A DNA stretch of 64,000 bases from Candidatus Enterococcus myersii (GCF_017316025.1 NZ_JAFLVT010000013.1:72325-136324); one strand, 5' to 3'. Positions 1-8,412 are shown, counted from the first letter of the stretch. Notes: generated by a model from the letters alone, not told the origin. Numbers and translations are program-made.

Positions 1-11
1 TGTGTCGTTTT

Positions 12-73
12 TTGTGTATCGAAATTTTCATAGATTATTCTTTATAATTAAGGATTTTTAAAATTGTGTATCG
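12..73 (+). promoter_or_regulatory. Direct repeats upstream of the sigma-54 promoter, possible activator sites
   Basis: The ten bases TTGTGTATCG occur at 12-21 and again at 64-73, and a shorter relative TGTGTCG starts at base 1. Sigma-54 promoters need an upstream-bound AAA+ activator; for mannose PTS operons of this type that is a ManR/LevR protein. The repeats are therefore candidate activator sites, but that is inference and the region is cut by the window edge. No activator gene lies in the window. Confidence 0.35.
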
Positions 74-82
74 TTTTTGAAG

Positions 83-99
83 TTGGCACACATCTTGCT
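83..99 (+). promoter_or_regulatory. Sigma-54 (RpoN) -24/-12 promoter of the mannose PTS operon
   Basis: TTGGCACACATCTTGCT matches the RpoN consensus TTGGCAC-N5-TTGCW without a mismatch. The invariant GG (85-86) and GC (97-98) are exactly ten bases apart. Transcription should start near base 110, leaving a leader of about 80 bases with a small ACTCTG/CAGAGT hairpin at 127-145. Mannose PTS operons of Listeria and Enterococcus are known RpoN targets, which fits the genes that follow. Confidence 0.93.
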
Positions 100-189
100 T
101 ATATATAGGTGACACAGGAGGTGAATACTCTGGCGTGAGCAGAGTTTAAAATTTTTGCTGCTCAGTTTTATTAAGTAGGAGGGTTGCTT

Positions 190-687
190 GTGAGCATTGA
201 TATTGCCTTAGCGCGCATTGATGATCGTCTGATTCATGGACAAGTTGCGACGGCCTGGTCCAAACAAACCGGGATTGAACGCATTCTAGTTGTATCAGAT
301 GAGGTGGCCCAAGATCAGTTACGTCGGTTTTTGTTGCAAGAAGCTTCCCCACCAGGAATCAAGTCAAATGTGATTAGTGTTGATAAGATGATTACACTTT
401 ATCATGAAGATTTATTGGCTAATCAAAAAGTTATGTTGTTGTTTACCGATCCTAATGCTGTTGAACGTTTGGTTCGCGGCGGTGTTTTGTTGACTTCAAT
501 TAACATTGGTGGAATGCGATTTACTGTTGGAAAGAAGATGTTGACCAATTTTGTCTCTTTAGATCAAGCTGATATTGCCTCTTTTCAATTTCTTGCTTCA
601 CAAGGTATTGAATTAGAGTTGCGAAAGGTACCAGCAGATCGCAAAGTCTACTTAATGGAATTGTTGGAAAAGGAAAATTTTGTCTAG
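190..687 (+). CDS. PTS mannose-family transporter subunit IIB
   Basis: A 165-residue stand-alone IIB protein of the mannose/fructose/sorbose PTS family. It accepts phosphate from IIA on the histidine of the RLIHGQVATAW motif near the N-terminus and passes it to the sugar. It resembles the IIB half of the next gene, so the operon carries two IIB modules, as in the mpt operon of Enterococcus. The start is GTG 190, seven bases after AGGAGGG (177-183); an in-frame TTG at 184 is too close to that site. It is the first gene behind the sigma-54 promoter. Whether this IIB feeds the transporter or senses sugar for the regulator is not shown here. Confidence 0.9.
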   Translation: MSIDIALARIDDRLIHGQVATAWSKQTGIERILVVSDEVAQDQLRRFLLQEASPPGIKSNVISVDKMITLYHEDLLANQKVMLLFTDPNAVERLVRGGVLLTSINIGGMRFTVGKKMLTNFVSLDQADIASFQFLASQGIELELRKVPADRKVYLMELLEKENFV

Positions 688-773
688 TTGGTTTTAATCG
701 TCGCATTTTTGAGAAATTATTTATTTATCCCTTAGACGATTAGTAAAACAAAAATGTTATAGGAGGTATACAG

Positions 774-1766
774 ATGGTAGGAATTATCCTGGCTAGTCAC
801 GGAGAATTCGCTGAAGGCATCTTGCAATCCGGCGCAATGATTTTCGGAGAACAAGAAAATGTTAAAGCAGTAACTTTAATGCCAAGCGAAGGTCCCGATG
901 ATGTAAGAGCCAAAATGGAAGCAGCGATTAGTTCTTTTGATGATCAAGATGAAGTATTATTCTTGGTCGATCTTTGGGGCGGAACACCATTCAACCAAGC
1001 GAATAACTTGTTTGAAGCCCACAAAGACAAATGGGCAATTGTTGCCGGCATGAACTTGCCAATGGTCATTGAAGCATACGCTTCACGCTTTTCAATGAAC
1101 TCTGCACAAGAAATTGCAGCTCATATCATTGAAACTGCAAAGGAAGGTGTCCGGGTTAAACCAGAAGAATTAGAACCACAAACCGCGGCTCCAGCAGCAG
1201 CTGGAACAGGACAACCAACAGGTGCTATTCCTGAAGGTACAGTTTTAGGCGATGGTCATATCAAATTTGTTTTAGCACGAATTGACTCTCGTTTATTACA
1301 CGGTCAAGTCGCAACAGCTTGGACAAAAGCAGTTGGTCCTAACCGCATCATTGTTGTTTCTGATGCAGTTGCCAAAGATGATTTACGTAAAAAATTAATC
1401 GAACAGGCTGCTCCTCCAGGTGTTAAAGCTAACGTTATTCCAATCTCTAAAATGATTGAAATAGCAAAAGACCCACGTTTTGGTAATACAAAAGCGTTAT
1501 TGTTGTTTGAAAACCCAGAAGATTTGTTGAAAGCTGTTGAAGGTGGCGTTGATATTAAAGAAGTTAACGTTGGTTCTATGGCCCATTCAGTTGGTAAAGT
1601 TCAAGTCAACAAAGTGTTATCAATGAATAATGAAGACGTTCAAACTTTTGAAACATTAAAAGACAAAGGAATTACTTTTGACGTACGTAAAGTACCAGCT
1701 AACTCAAAAGAAAACTTTGACGAATTGTTGAAAAAAGCAAAAACTGAATTGGCAAACGCCAATTAG
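774..1766 (+). CDS. manL: PTS mannose transporter subunit IIAB
   Basis: A 330-residue fused IIA-IIB protein. Residues 1 to about 130 are the EIIA-man fold, with the phosphorylated His9 in ILASHGEF. An Ala/Pro-rich linker follows (about 137-155). The IIB domain carries its phosphorylatable His176 in SRLLHGQVATAWTK. Phosphate moves HPr to IIA to IIB to the incoming hexose on the cytoplasmic side of IIC-IID. The ATG follows AGGAGG (761-766) at good spacing. In related bacteria this protein also signals sugar flux to the sigma-54 activator; that role is inferred from family knowledge. Confidence 0.95.
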   Translation: MVGIILASHGEFAEGILQSGAMIFGEQENVKAVTLMPSEGPDDVRAKMEAAISSFDDQDEVLFLVDLWGGTPFNQANNLFEAHKDKWAIVAGMNLPMVIEAYASRFSMNSAQEIAAHIIETAKEGVRVKPEELEPQTAAPAAAGTGQPTGAIPEGTVLGDGHIKFVLARIDSRLLHGQVATAWTKAVGPNRIIVVSDAVAKDDLRKKLIEQAAPPGVKANVIPISKMIEIAKDPRFGNTKALLLFENPEDLLKAVEGGVDIKEVNVGSMAHSVGKVQVNKVLSMNNEDVQTFETLKDKGITFDVRKVPANSKENFDELLKKAKTELANAN

Positions 1767-1790
1767 TCATAAGAAAGAGGAGGCTTAATC

Positions 1791-2600
1791 ATGCACGATT
1801 TAAACATAATCCAAATGATTTTAGTGGTCATCGTTGCTTTCTTAGCTGGTATGGAAGGTATTTTGGACCAATGGCAATTCCACCAACCACTAGTAGCATG
1901 TACGTTGATCGGTTTAGTAACTGGTAACTTAGAAGTCGGAATCATCTTGGGTGGTTCACTACAAATGATCGCCCTAGGTTGGGCAAATATCGGTGCCGCA
2001 GTTGCACCAGATGCTGCTTTGGCAGCTGTCGCATCCGCAATTATTTTAGTTTTAGGTGGACAAGGAAAAGCTGGTGTTGCATCTGCTGTTGCCGTTGCTA
2101 TCCCACTAGCTGTTGCTGGTTTGTTCTTAACAATGATCGCACGTACTTTAGCTGTGCCAATTATCCATATCATGGATAGCGCTGCTGAAGAAGGCGACTA
2201 CCGTAAAATTGAACTATGGCAATGGGTTGCAATTTGTATGCAAGGCTTACGTATTGCTATTCCTGCTGCCGCTTTACTATTGATTCCTGCTGACACAGTA
2301 CGTGGCTTCTTAGAATCTATGCCTGCTTGGTTAACAGATGGTATGGCAATCGGTGGTGGTATGGTAGTAGCCGTTGGTTATGCAATGGTTATTAACATGA
2401 TGGCAACTCGTGAAGTATGGCCATTCTTTGCTATCGGTTTTGTGGTAGCGGCTATTTCACAATTAACATTAATCGCATTAGGTGCTTTAGCTATTTCTAT
2501 CGCTTTAATTTACCTACACTTAGAAGAAACTGGTGGTTCAGGTAATGGCGGTGGCGGTAACACAGGCGACCCATTAGGCGATATTTTGAACGACTATTAA
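1791..2600 (+). CDS. manM: PTS mannose transporter subunit IIC
   Basis: A 269-residue polytopic membrane protein of the EII-Sor/IIC-man family that forms the sugar channel with IID. Several hydrophobic segments are visible, rich in Gly and Ala (for instance around residues 35-75 and 80-115), and the C-terminus is a Gly/Asn-rich tail. It starts 24 bases after manL with AGAGGAGG ahead of the ATG, so the pair is co-transcribed. IIC-IID complexes of this family are also known receptors for class IIa bacteriocins; whether that holds here is untested. Confidence 0.94.
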   Translation: MHDLNIIQMILVVIVAFLAGMEGILDQWQFHQPLVACTLIGLVTGNLEVGIILGGSLQMIALGWANIGAAVAPDAALAAVASAIILVLGGQGKAGVASAVAVAIPLAVAGLFLTMIARTLAVPIIHIMDSAAEEGDYRKIELWQWVAICMQGLRIAIPAAALLLIPADTVRGFLESMPAWLTDGMAIGGGMVVAVGYAMVINMMATREVWPFFAIGFVVAAISQLTLIALGALAISIALIYLHLEETGGSGNGGGGNTGDPLGDILNDY

Positions 2601-2622
2601 TCTTGAAGGAGGAGAACAAACA

Positions 2623-3534
2623 ATGGCTGAAAAAATTCAATTAACAAAAGCAGACCGTAGAAGTGTCATGTTCCGCTCAATGTTCCTTCAAGGTTCATGG
2701 AACTATGAACGTATGCAAAACGGTGGTTGGGCATATGCAATGATCCCAGCAATTAAAAAATTATATACAACCAAAGAAGATCGTGCGGCAGCTTTAAAAC
2801 GCCACTTGGAATTCTTTAATACTCATCCATATTTAGCAGCTCCAGTATTAGGGGTTACTTTAGCCCTTGAAGAAGAACGTGCGAATGGTGCACCTGTTGA
2901 TGATGTAGCAATTCAAGGGGTTAAAGTTGGTATGATGGGACCTTTAGCTGGTGTCGGTGACCCAGTATTCTGGTTTACTGTACGTCCAATGTTAGGTGCC
3001 TTAGGTGCTTCTCTTGCAATGAGCGGCAGCATTATGGGTCCATTATTATTCTTCTTTGCTTGGAATATTATCCGGATTGCTTTCTTGTGGTACACACAAG
3101 AATTTGGTTACCAAGCTGGTTCAAAAATTACTGATGACTTATCAGGTGGTTTGTTACAAAAAGTTACAAAAGGTGCTTCTATCTTAGGTATGTTCGTTTT
3201 AGGTTCATTAGTACAACGTTGGGTAAGTGTTAAATTTACGCCGGTTGTTTCTGAAGTTCAATTAGACGACAAAGCATTTATTCACTGGGATAAATTACCT
3301 GACGGCTGGAAAGGTATTCAAGAAGCCTTCAGTCAAGTAGGTGCGGGTCTTTCCCAAACTCCTACAAAAGTAACTACCTTACAAGATAACTTGGATCAAT
3401 TAATTCCAGGTCTTGCTGGTTTATTACTAACTTTACTTTGCATGTGGTTATTGAAGAAAAAAGTTTCTCCAATCGTTATCATCATTGGCTTATTCGTTGT
3501 CGGTGTTGGTTTACACGTATTAAACATCATGTAA
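2623..3534 (+). CDS. manN: PTS mannose transporter subunit IID
   Basis: A 303-residue EIID-man family protein. It opens with the family-typical LTKADRRSVMFRSMFLQGSWNYE-like region, in which the QGSWNYERMQNGG stretch is recognisable, and ends in hydrophobic helices (about residues 258-303). With IIC it forms the membrane translocation unit. It lies 22 bases after manM behind AAGGAGGAG. A terminator-like hairpin directly follows, so this is the last gene of the sigma-54 transcript unless readthrough reaches the next gene. Confidence 0.95.
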   Translation: MAEKIQLTKADRRSVMFRSMFLQGSWNYERMQNGGWAYAMIPAIKKLYTTKEDRAAALKRHLEFFNTHPYLAAPVLGVTLALEEERANGAPVDDVAIQGVKVGMMGPLAGVGDPVFWFTVRPMLGALGASLAMSGSIMGPLLFFFAWNIIRIAFLWYTQEFGYQAGSKITDDLSGGLLQKVTKGASILGMFVLGSLVQRWVSVKFTPVVSEVQLDDKAFIHWDKLPDGWKGIQEAFSQVGAGLSQTPTKVTTLQDNLDQLIPGLAGLLLTLLCMWLLKKKVSPIVIIIGLFVVGVGLHVLNIM

Positions 3535-3551
3535 TCAAAATTTTTTACAAG

Positions 3552-3580
3552 GGCTCAGGGGTTGTTCCCTGGGCTTTTGT
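3552..3580 (+). terminator. Hairpin terminator after the mannose PTS genes
   Basis: The arms GCTCAGGG (3553-3560) and CCCTGGGC (3567-3574) pair with one G-T wobble across a six-base loop and are followed by TTTTG. The T run is short, so termination may be partial, letting some sigma-54 transcript run into the DUF956 gene. Confidence 0.75.
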
Positions 3581-3610
3581 TTTACATCTGGTAGTTGTTA
3601 TGGCTATAAT
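3581..3610 (+). promoter_or_regulatory. Vegetative promoter ahead of the manO-like gene
   Basis: TTTACA (3581-3586) and a perfect TATAAT (3605-3610) are 18 bases apart. This gives the DUF956 gene a housekeeping promoter of its own, independent of RpoN. It is a consensus match only. Confidence 0.6.
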
Positions 3611-3643
3611 ACTTAATAAATATCCATAAAGGAAGTGTCTGTA

Positions 3644-4033
3644 ATGGTTCAGTCGTTAAATAGCAAAGTTGATTTGACTATTGATGCAACATCTTATCTT
3701 GGCATTGGTGAGTATGGGAAGATTATGATTGGTGATAAGGCCTTTGAATTTTACAATGATCGTGATATTAATAAATTCATCCAAATTCCGTGGGAAGAAG
3801 TAGATTTTGTGGTAGCTTCTGTTTATTTCAAAGGAAAATGGATCCCACGCTATGCTATTCAAACAAAGAAAAATGGGATTTACTCGTTTTCTTCAAAACA
3901 ACCGAAAAAGGTTTTACGTGCCATCAGAGAATATGTACCGGCAGATCACTTGGTACGTTCCCTAACTTTTTTTCAAGTTGTCAAACGCGGGTTAAAAAGT
4001 TGGCAAGTAAAATTAATGGGCAAAAAACAGTAA
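3644..4033 (+). CDS. manO: DUF956 family protein, ManO-like mannose operon regulator
   Basis: A 129-residue soluble protein of the DUF956 family, which nearly always sits at the end of mannose PTS operons in Firmicutes and has been named ManO in Listeria. Its molecular activity is unknown to me. The IPWEEVDFVVASVYF stretch and the basic C-terminus fit the family. ATG 3644 lies eight bases after AAAGGAAG; an upstream GTG in frame at 3635 overlaps that site and is less likely. It is separated from manN by a terminator and has a promoter of its own. Confidence 0.82.
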   Translation: MVQSLNSKVDLTIDATSYLGIGEYGKIMIGDKAFEFYNDRDINKFIQIPWEEVDFVVASVYFKGKWIPRYAIQTKKNGIYSFSSKQPKKVLRAIREYVPADHLVRSLTFFQVVKRGLKSWQVKLMGKKQ

Positions 4034-4066
4034 CCGTAAAGGCATGTGCTTTTATGGTTATTTTTT
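4031..4066 (+). terminator. Rho-independent terminator after manO
   Basis: The arms 4031-4043 and 4048-4060 (TAACCGTAAAGGC against GCTTTTATGGTTA) pair throughout with two wobbles and run into TTTTTTA. The hairpin begins at the stop codon. Confidence 0.8.
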
Positions 4067-4486
4067 ATCTGACAGAAAGGAAGTATAAATTTTTCATAAA
4101 AAAATATTGATTTGATTGCGCTAGCACTGACTAGCTTCACGAATCACTTTTTTCAAAGCTAAAATTTATGAAAATAAAAAAAGTCACTTTAATAATTTTT
4201 TGCCTTAGGGGGTAGGATTTCGTTAGCTTTTCCTACTCTAGTTGGGTTGTTGAAAATTACGTTAAAACTTAGAAATTAGATGTAACTATTTGGTATAAGT
4301 TAGTGTCGTTAACAACTTTTGATGACCACAAAAGATTGAAAAAAAGGCGTTCTTTGAGTCAATGTTTTCGTTATTATTTTGAAATATGTTACCATAAATT
4401 GAAGATAAATTTTAAATAGCTTATAGACAGCCTAGTTATTTGTTAGAAACTTTATTTTTGTAGTTTTTGTAAAAGGAGTGAAAAAA
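4067..4486. other. AT-rich intergenic stretch with no gene seen
   Basis: About 420 bases hold no credible open frame with a ribosome site on either strand. There are loosely repeated GTTAAAAC and GTTAACAAC words, but no clear terminator beyond the one at its left edge. A promoter for the following small membrane protein must lie near the right end; I could not pick a convincing -35/-10 pair. Confidence 0.5.
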
Positions 4487-4720
4487 ATGCTTTGGACATT
4501 AATTGTGGGTGCTGTGATTGGAGCAATTGCAGGAGCAATTACCGGTGAAAAACGGGGATGTTTGTTTAATATTATTGCCGGATTGGCAGGGGCTTCAGTC
4601 GGACAAGCACTGTTTGGCAATATGGGACCTGATATTGCGGGCATGGCGATTATCCCATCGATTTTAGGTGCGGTAATCGTTGTAGCGGTAGTATCTTTCT
4701 TTTTTGGTAAAGCCAAATAA
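4487..4720 (+). CDS. GlsB/YeaQ/YmgE family small stress membrane protein
   Basis: A 77-residue hydrophobic protein with three Gly/Ala-rich membrane segments, typical of the transglycosylase-associated (YeaQ/YmgE/GlsB) family. The motifs GAVIGAIAGAITGEKRGC and GLAGASVGQALFG mark it. In Enterococcus such proteins are often linked to Gls24-type stress proteins; here none is adjacent, although an Asp23-like gene lies at 14304. ATG 4487 is eight bases after AAGGAG; the in-frame GTG at 4478 overlaps that site. Its exact role is unknown. Confidence 0.82.
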   Translation: MLWTLIVGAVIGAIAGAITGEKRGCLFNIIAGLAGASVGQALFGNMGPDIAGMAIIPSILGAVIVVAVVSFFFGKAK

Positions 4721-4753
4721 TGATTAAAAGGTTGTGAAAAACTATGCTGTACG

Positions 4754-4808
4754 CAACTACTTTTTGTAGTTGTGACGGATATGAATGGGAAATAACATTT
4801 GTATCCGT
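4754..4808 (+). other. Two short hairpins between the GlsB-like gene and the peptidase
   Basis: CAACTAC (4754-4760) pairs with GTAGTTG (4766-4772) around five T, and ACGGATA (4775-4781) pairs with TATCCGT (4802-4808). Neither is followed directly by a T run, so they may be weak terminator elements or leader structure. Confidence 0.4.
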
Positions 4809-4854
4809 AAAGAAAGATAGTTTTGTCGCAATCTTTTTTATTTTCTCTTATATT

Positions 4855-4863
4855 TGCTATAAT
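4855..4863 (+). promoter_or_regulatory. Extended -10 promoter of the Xaa-Pro peptidase
   Basis: TGCTATAAT is a perfect extended -10 element. The region 17 bases upstream is only T-rich, so recognition would depend on the TGn motif. The start codon follows 35 bases later. Confidence 0.55.
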
Positions 4864-4897
4864 GATTGGGAAAGTCAAAAGAAAGAAGGAATTCAAC

Positions 4898-5965
4898 ATG
4901 ATGTTACGAGTAGAAAAATTACGAGCAGCGATGCGCAAAGAACAAGTCGATGGCTTTTTAGTGACAAGTCCATATAATTTGCGTTACTTAACCAATTTTA
5001 CTGGCACGACAGGTTTAGCTGTTATCACATTAAACAAAGCGTTTTTTGTGACGGATTTTCGCTATACAGAACAAGCTAGCGCACAAGCGCCTGATTTTGA
5101 AATTATTAAAAATGTAGGACCAATTTTTGACGAAGTAGCGGCATTATGTCAACAAGAAAATATCACTGCGCTAGCCTTTGAAGAAAACTATATTAGCTTT
5201 GCTGAATACTCTGTTTTAGAAGAAATCATAGAAGAAACACCGCTCATTCCTATTGCAGGAATGATTGAAACGCTGCGGGAAGTAAAAGATGAAAATGAGA
5301 TTGCACTTATCCAAAAAGCATGCCAAATTGCCGATCAAGGTTTTGAACATGTTTTAAAATTTATTCGTCCGGGTATGACTGAAATTGAGGTTGCCAATCA
5401 ACTTGACTTTTATATGCGCTCTCTTGGCGCAACCAGCGTCTCTTTTGACACGATTGTAGCAAGTGGTCTTCGTTCTGCAATGCCTCATGGGGTTGCCAGT
5501 GATAAAATAATTGAACAAGGTGATTTAATTACGTTAGACTTTGGTTGTTATTATGAGGGATATGTTTCGGATATGACGAGAACATTTGCAATCGGCGACC
5601 CAGGCGAAAAGCTAAAAGAAATTTATCAAATTGTGTTAGAAGCACAATTAAAAGTAATTGAAGCAGCACAACCAGGTTTAACCGGTATTCAATTAGATGC
5701 CATTGCCAGAGACCACATTGCAGCGGCTGGATATGGCGAAGCATTCGGACATTCTACCGGTCATGGTATTGGTTTAGAAATTCATGAAGGACCAAATGTT
5801 TCCTTTAGAGCAGATAAACAGTTTGTTGTAAATAACGTCATTACAGATGAACCAGGAATTTATTTACCGGGAATCGGTGGTGTGAGAATTGAAGATGATT
5901 TATTAATTACAGCTTCTGGGAATGAAGTCTTAACTCGCTCACCAAAAGAGCTGATTATTTTATAA
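4898..5965 (+). CDS. Xaa-Pro aminopeptidase/dipeptidase, M24B family
   Basis: A 355-residue metallopeptidase with an N-terminal creatinase-like domain (about 1-125) and a C-terminal pita-bread catalytic domain. The five metal ligands are visible: Asp in LDFGCYYEG, Asp in YVSDMTRTF, His in GHSTGHGIGLEIHEGP, Glu in ITDEPGIYLPG and Glu in GVRIEDD. It frees N-terminal residues ahead of proline or splits Xaa-Pro dipeptides in the cytoplasm. ATG 4898 lies seven bases after AGAAGGA. I recall the same peptidase directly before efp in other Firmicutes; here 7.7 kb of sugar genes separate them. Confidence 0.92.
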   Translation: MMLRVEKLRAAMRKEQVDGFLVTSPYNLRYLTNFTGTTGLAVITLNKAFFVTDFRYTEQASAQAPDFEIIKNVGPIFDEVAALCQQENITALAFEENYISFAEYSVLEEIIEETPLIPIAGMIETLREVKDENEIALIQKACQIADQGFEHVLKFIRPGMTEIEVANQLDFYMRSLGATSVSFDTIVASGLRSAMPHGVASDKIIEQGDLITLDFGCYYEGYVSDMTRTFAIGDPGEKLKEIYQIVLEAQLKVIEAAQPGLTGIQLDAIARDHIAAAGYGEAFGHSTGHGIGLEIHEGPNVSFRADKQFVVNNVITDEPGIYLPGIGGVRIEDDLLITASGNEVLTRSPKELIIL

Positions 5966-5975
5966 GCTACTAAGC

Positions 5976-6013
5976 AAAAAAATGCGTTACTACTTGTTGG
6001 TAACGCATTTTTT
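5976..6013 (+). terminator. Rho-independent terminator after the peptidase
   Basis: AAAAAATGCGTTAC ends at 5990 and pairs perfectly with GTAACGCATTTTTT starting at 6000, with a nine-base loop and a T-rich tail. The A and T flanks make it usable in both directions. Confidence 0.9.
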
Positions 6014-6095
6014 ATGTTTTTTTCTAATTTGACCCGAATGTTAATAGTATTTTTTTATTTGCAAAAAGAAATGCGAGAATTATTTTGACCTAAGT

Positions 6096-6111
6096 GAAAA
6101 TAACGCTTACA
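6096..6111 (-). promoter_or_regulatory. Partial cre-like site before the AraC regulator
   Basis: On the minus strand this reads TGTAAGCGTTATTTTC, matching the first twelve positions of the CcpA consensus TGWAANCGNTNWCA but lacking the final CA. It resembles the better site at 7004-7017, which supports shared catabolite control. This is inference from motif similarity. Confidence 0.35.
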
Positions 6112-6133
6112 ATTCGAAGGAAGGAGGGAAATT

Positions 6134-6937
6134 ATGGTAAAAGAAATTGATGCTGTTTTAAAGCAAGCTGAGCTAATCTATGTACATCAATCTAAATTTA
6201 GTGAAGAAGATTGGCATAGTACTTTACATACCCATTATTTTACGGAAGTTATGTACGTATTAAGTGGTAGGGGGAGTTTTATTGTCGAAGGGAAAGAATA
6301 TCCGATTGCAGCCCACGATATTGTCGTGGTTAATCCGTATGTACGCCATACCGAAAAATCATCAGGAGAATTTCCTTTATGGTATATCGTGATTGGAGTG
6401 AACAATATCCGTTTTGTTAAACAAAACAAGCGGGAAAGCCACTATATTTTTCGCGATGTTTTGGACGAAATGGTGCCTTTATTAAAATTGATTATTGCTG
6501 AAATAAATGAAAAACAACAAGGGGCAAATGCTGTTTTGCAAAGATTGGCGGAAGTTGTTTTGGTGAAAGTTTTACGCAGTAATAATTTTAGTTTAATCGA
6601 GATTGAAAATAAAAATATTTCAAAAGATGGCGCGATTATTAAAGACTTTATTGATCAACATTATAAAGAAAATCTAACCTTAGATGTTTTATCCCGTCAA
6701 CTGCATTTGGATAAATACTATATGATTCATATTTTTAAAGAGAACTTTGCTGAAACACCCATGAATTATATGATGCAAAAGCGTCTAGAAAACGCCCAAG
6801 AATTATTAATTAGTACCGACTATTCTGTTGGTCAAATTGCAGAAATTGCGGGTTTTACTTCGCAATCTTATTTTAACCAAGCCTTTAAAAAAGGGATTGG
6901 CACTTCCCCTAATCAATATCGTAAACACCACCGTTAG
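6134..6937 (+). CDS. AraC family transcriptional regulator
   Basis: A 267-residue regulator. The N-terminal half is a cupin sugar-sensing domain (HTHYFTEVMYVLSGRG, then HDIVVVNPYVRHTE). The last 100 residues hold two helix-turn-helix motifs, the second in VGQIAEIAGFTSQSYFNQAF with the family-typical GxSPxQYR ending. It follows GGAAGGAGGG at the right distance. Placed directly ahead of the binding-protein gene, it most likely activates the GH112 sugar cassette when its ligand is present; that link is inferred from position. Confidence 0.9.
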   Translation: MVKEIDAVLKQAELIYVHQSKFSEEDWHSTLHTHYFTEVMYVLSGRGSFIVEGKEYPIAAHDIVVVNPYVRHTEKSSGEFPLWYIVIGVNNIRFVKQNKRESHYIFRDVLDEMVPLLKLIIAEINEKQQGANAVLQRLAEVVLVKVLRSNNFSLIEIENKNISKDGAIIKDFIDQHYKENLTLDVLSRQLHLDKYYMIHIFKENFAETPMNYMMQKRLENAQELLISTDYSVGQIAEIAGFTSQSYFNQAFKKGIGTSPNQYRKHHR

Positions 6938-7003
6938 TTTTAGTATATTTTACTAAATCGGGAATTTATAAATATTTCTAAAAAAACGACCAATATTTTA
7001 AAA

Positions 7004-7030
7004 CTAAAGCGCTTACAATAAAGGTATACT
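7004..7030 (+). promoter_or_regulatory. cre-like site overlapping the promoter of the sugar cassette
   Basis: CTAAAGCGCTTACA (7004-7017) reads TGTAAGCGCTTTAG on the other strand, matching the CcpA consensus except for its final two bases. A -10-like TATACT follows at 7025-7030, so CcpA here would sit over the -35 region and block RNA polymerase. The -35 hexamer itself is poor, as expected for an AraC-activated promoter. Confidence 0.6.
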
Positions 7031-7059
7031 TAAGCCATCAAATGAGGGAGGAATCCGAC

Positions 7060-8406
7060 ATGAAAAAAGCATTAGGATTGGTATTAGCTTTGGGGTTATC
7101 AGGTCTTTTACTAGCAGGTTGTGGCGGTGGTGGCAGTACTGACGGCAGCAACGGAGACAAAGCAGCAGGAGATAAAAAAGTTTTGAAAGTGGCGGCACTA
7201 GAATCTGCCTATGGCGCAGATATGTGGGATAAAGTAAAAGCTGCATACGAAAAAGACAATCCCGGCGTGACCGTAGAATTGACCGTTGACAAAAAACTAG
7301 AAGATGTCATTAGTCCAAATATGAAAGCAGGAAACTATCCAGATGTAATCTTACTTGCGACCGGGCGTGAAGCGGGGTTGACCGAAACCTTTATCAAAGA
7401 CAAAAACTTGGAAGATTTAACAGATGTATTTGATATGAAAGTACCTGGTGAAGATAAGACCGTGAAAGATAAATTGATTCCAGGCTTTATTGATACACTA
7501 GCAACAAATCCTTACAATGACAAAAAGACGTATATGGCTCCGATGTTTTATTCACCAACTGGTTTATTCTATGATGCAAATCTTTTAAAAACTAAAGGTT
7601 GGGAAGTACCAAAAACTTGGGATGAGATGTGGGATTTAGGTGAAAAAGCGAAAAAAGAAGGAATTGCATTATTTACTTATCCAACAGCCGGTTACTTGGA
7701 CTCATTTATGTATAGTTTGCTTTCTGTAACAGGTGGCCCAGAATTCTTTAATGAAGCGATGACCTATCAAAAAGGAGCTTGGTCTTCTAAAGAAGCGACA
7801 GAAGCATTTGATACAGTTGGTAAATTGGCGAAATATACGGCTACAACAACAGTTGCCAATGCCAATGACAATGACTTTACTAAAAATCAACAACTAATTT
7901 TAGATGATAAAGCGATCTTCATGCCAAATGGAACATGGGTACCTGGTGAGATGAAAGATGCACCACGAGCTGATGGTTTTGAATGGGGAATGACTGCTTT
8001 GCCTGCCTTTGAATCAGGTGGTGATAGCTATTCTTATACATTCTTTGAACAAATGTGGATGCCAACAGGAGCTGCAAATAAAAAAGAAGGTAAGAAATTC
8101 ATTTCTTATATGTACTCTGATAAAGCAGCAGATATCTTTAAAGAAGCTGGCGCAATTCAACCAATCCAAGGGATGTCAGAAAAATTAGAGGGCGACAATA
8201 AATTATTCTACAGTATTTACGATAATGGTGCCAAAGCAGTAATGGGTGGCCTTGAAAATACTGTAACAGTTGAAGGCGTAAATATGCGGGATACATTATT
8301 TAGCGCAGTAGACAGTGTTGTTTCTGGCGATAAGACAGTAAAAGACTGGCAAGATAGCGTTGTAAGTGCGGCGGATAAAATTCGTGAAGCAGCAGATAAA
8401 CAATAA
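7060..8406 (+). CDS. ABC sugar transporter, substrate-binding lipoprotein
   Basis: A 448-residue family 1 extracellular solute-binding protein. A signal peptide ends in the lipobox LLLAGC, so Cys21 would be lipidated and the protein anchored outside the membrane. A Gly/Ser/Asp-rich spacer follows, then the bilobed fold. ATG 7060 is preceded by GAGGGAGGA; an in-frame ATG at 7042 lies upstream of that site. It captures an oligosaccharide for the two permeases that follow. The neighbouring GH112 phosphorylase points to a galactosyl disaccharide as ligand, which is inference. Confidence 0.92.
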   Translation: MKKALGLVLALGLSGLLLAGCGGGGSTDGSNGDKAAGDKKVLKVAALESAYGADMWDKVKAAYEKDNPGVTVELTVDKKLEDVISPNMKAGNYPDVILLATGREAGLTETFIKDKNLEDLTDVFDMKVPGEDKTVKDKLIPGFIDTLATNPYNDKKTYMAPMFYSPTGLFYDANLLKTKGWEVPKTWDEMWDLGEKAKKEGIALFTYPTAGYLDSFMYSLLSVTGGPEFFNEAMTYQKGAWSSKEATEAFDTVGKLAKYTATTTVANANDNDFTKNQQLILDDKAIFMPNGTWVPGEMKDAPRADGFEWGMTALPAFESGGDSYSYTFFEQMWMPTGAANKKEGKKFISYMYSDKAADIFKEAGAIQPIQGMSEKLEGDNKLFYSIYDNGAKAVMGGLENTVTVEGVNMRDTLFSAVDSVVSGDKTVKDWQDSVVSAADKIREAADKQ

Positions 8407-8412
8407 GTAGCA

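Noticed and set aside
121-138. Leader peptide GTG frame in the PTS leader
   Set aside because: Five codons only and no ribosome site upstream of the GTG.
184-189. TTG start for the first PTS gene
   Set aside because: It abuts AGGAGGG; GTG 190 has the proper seven-base spacing.
4744-4977. 77-codon frame over the peptidase start
   Set aside because: It overlaps the peptidase start in another frame, lacks a ribosome site and covers the promoter.
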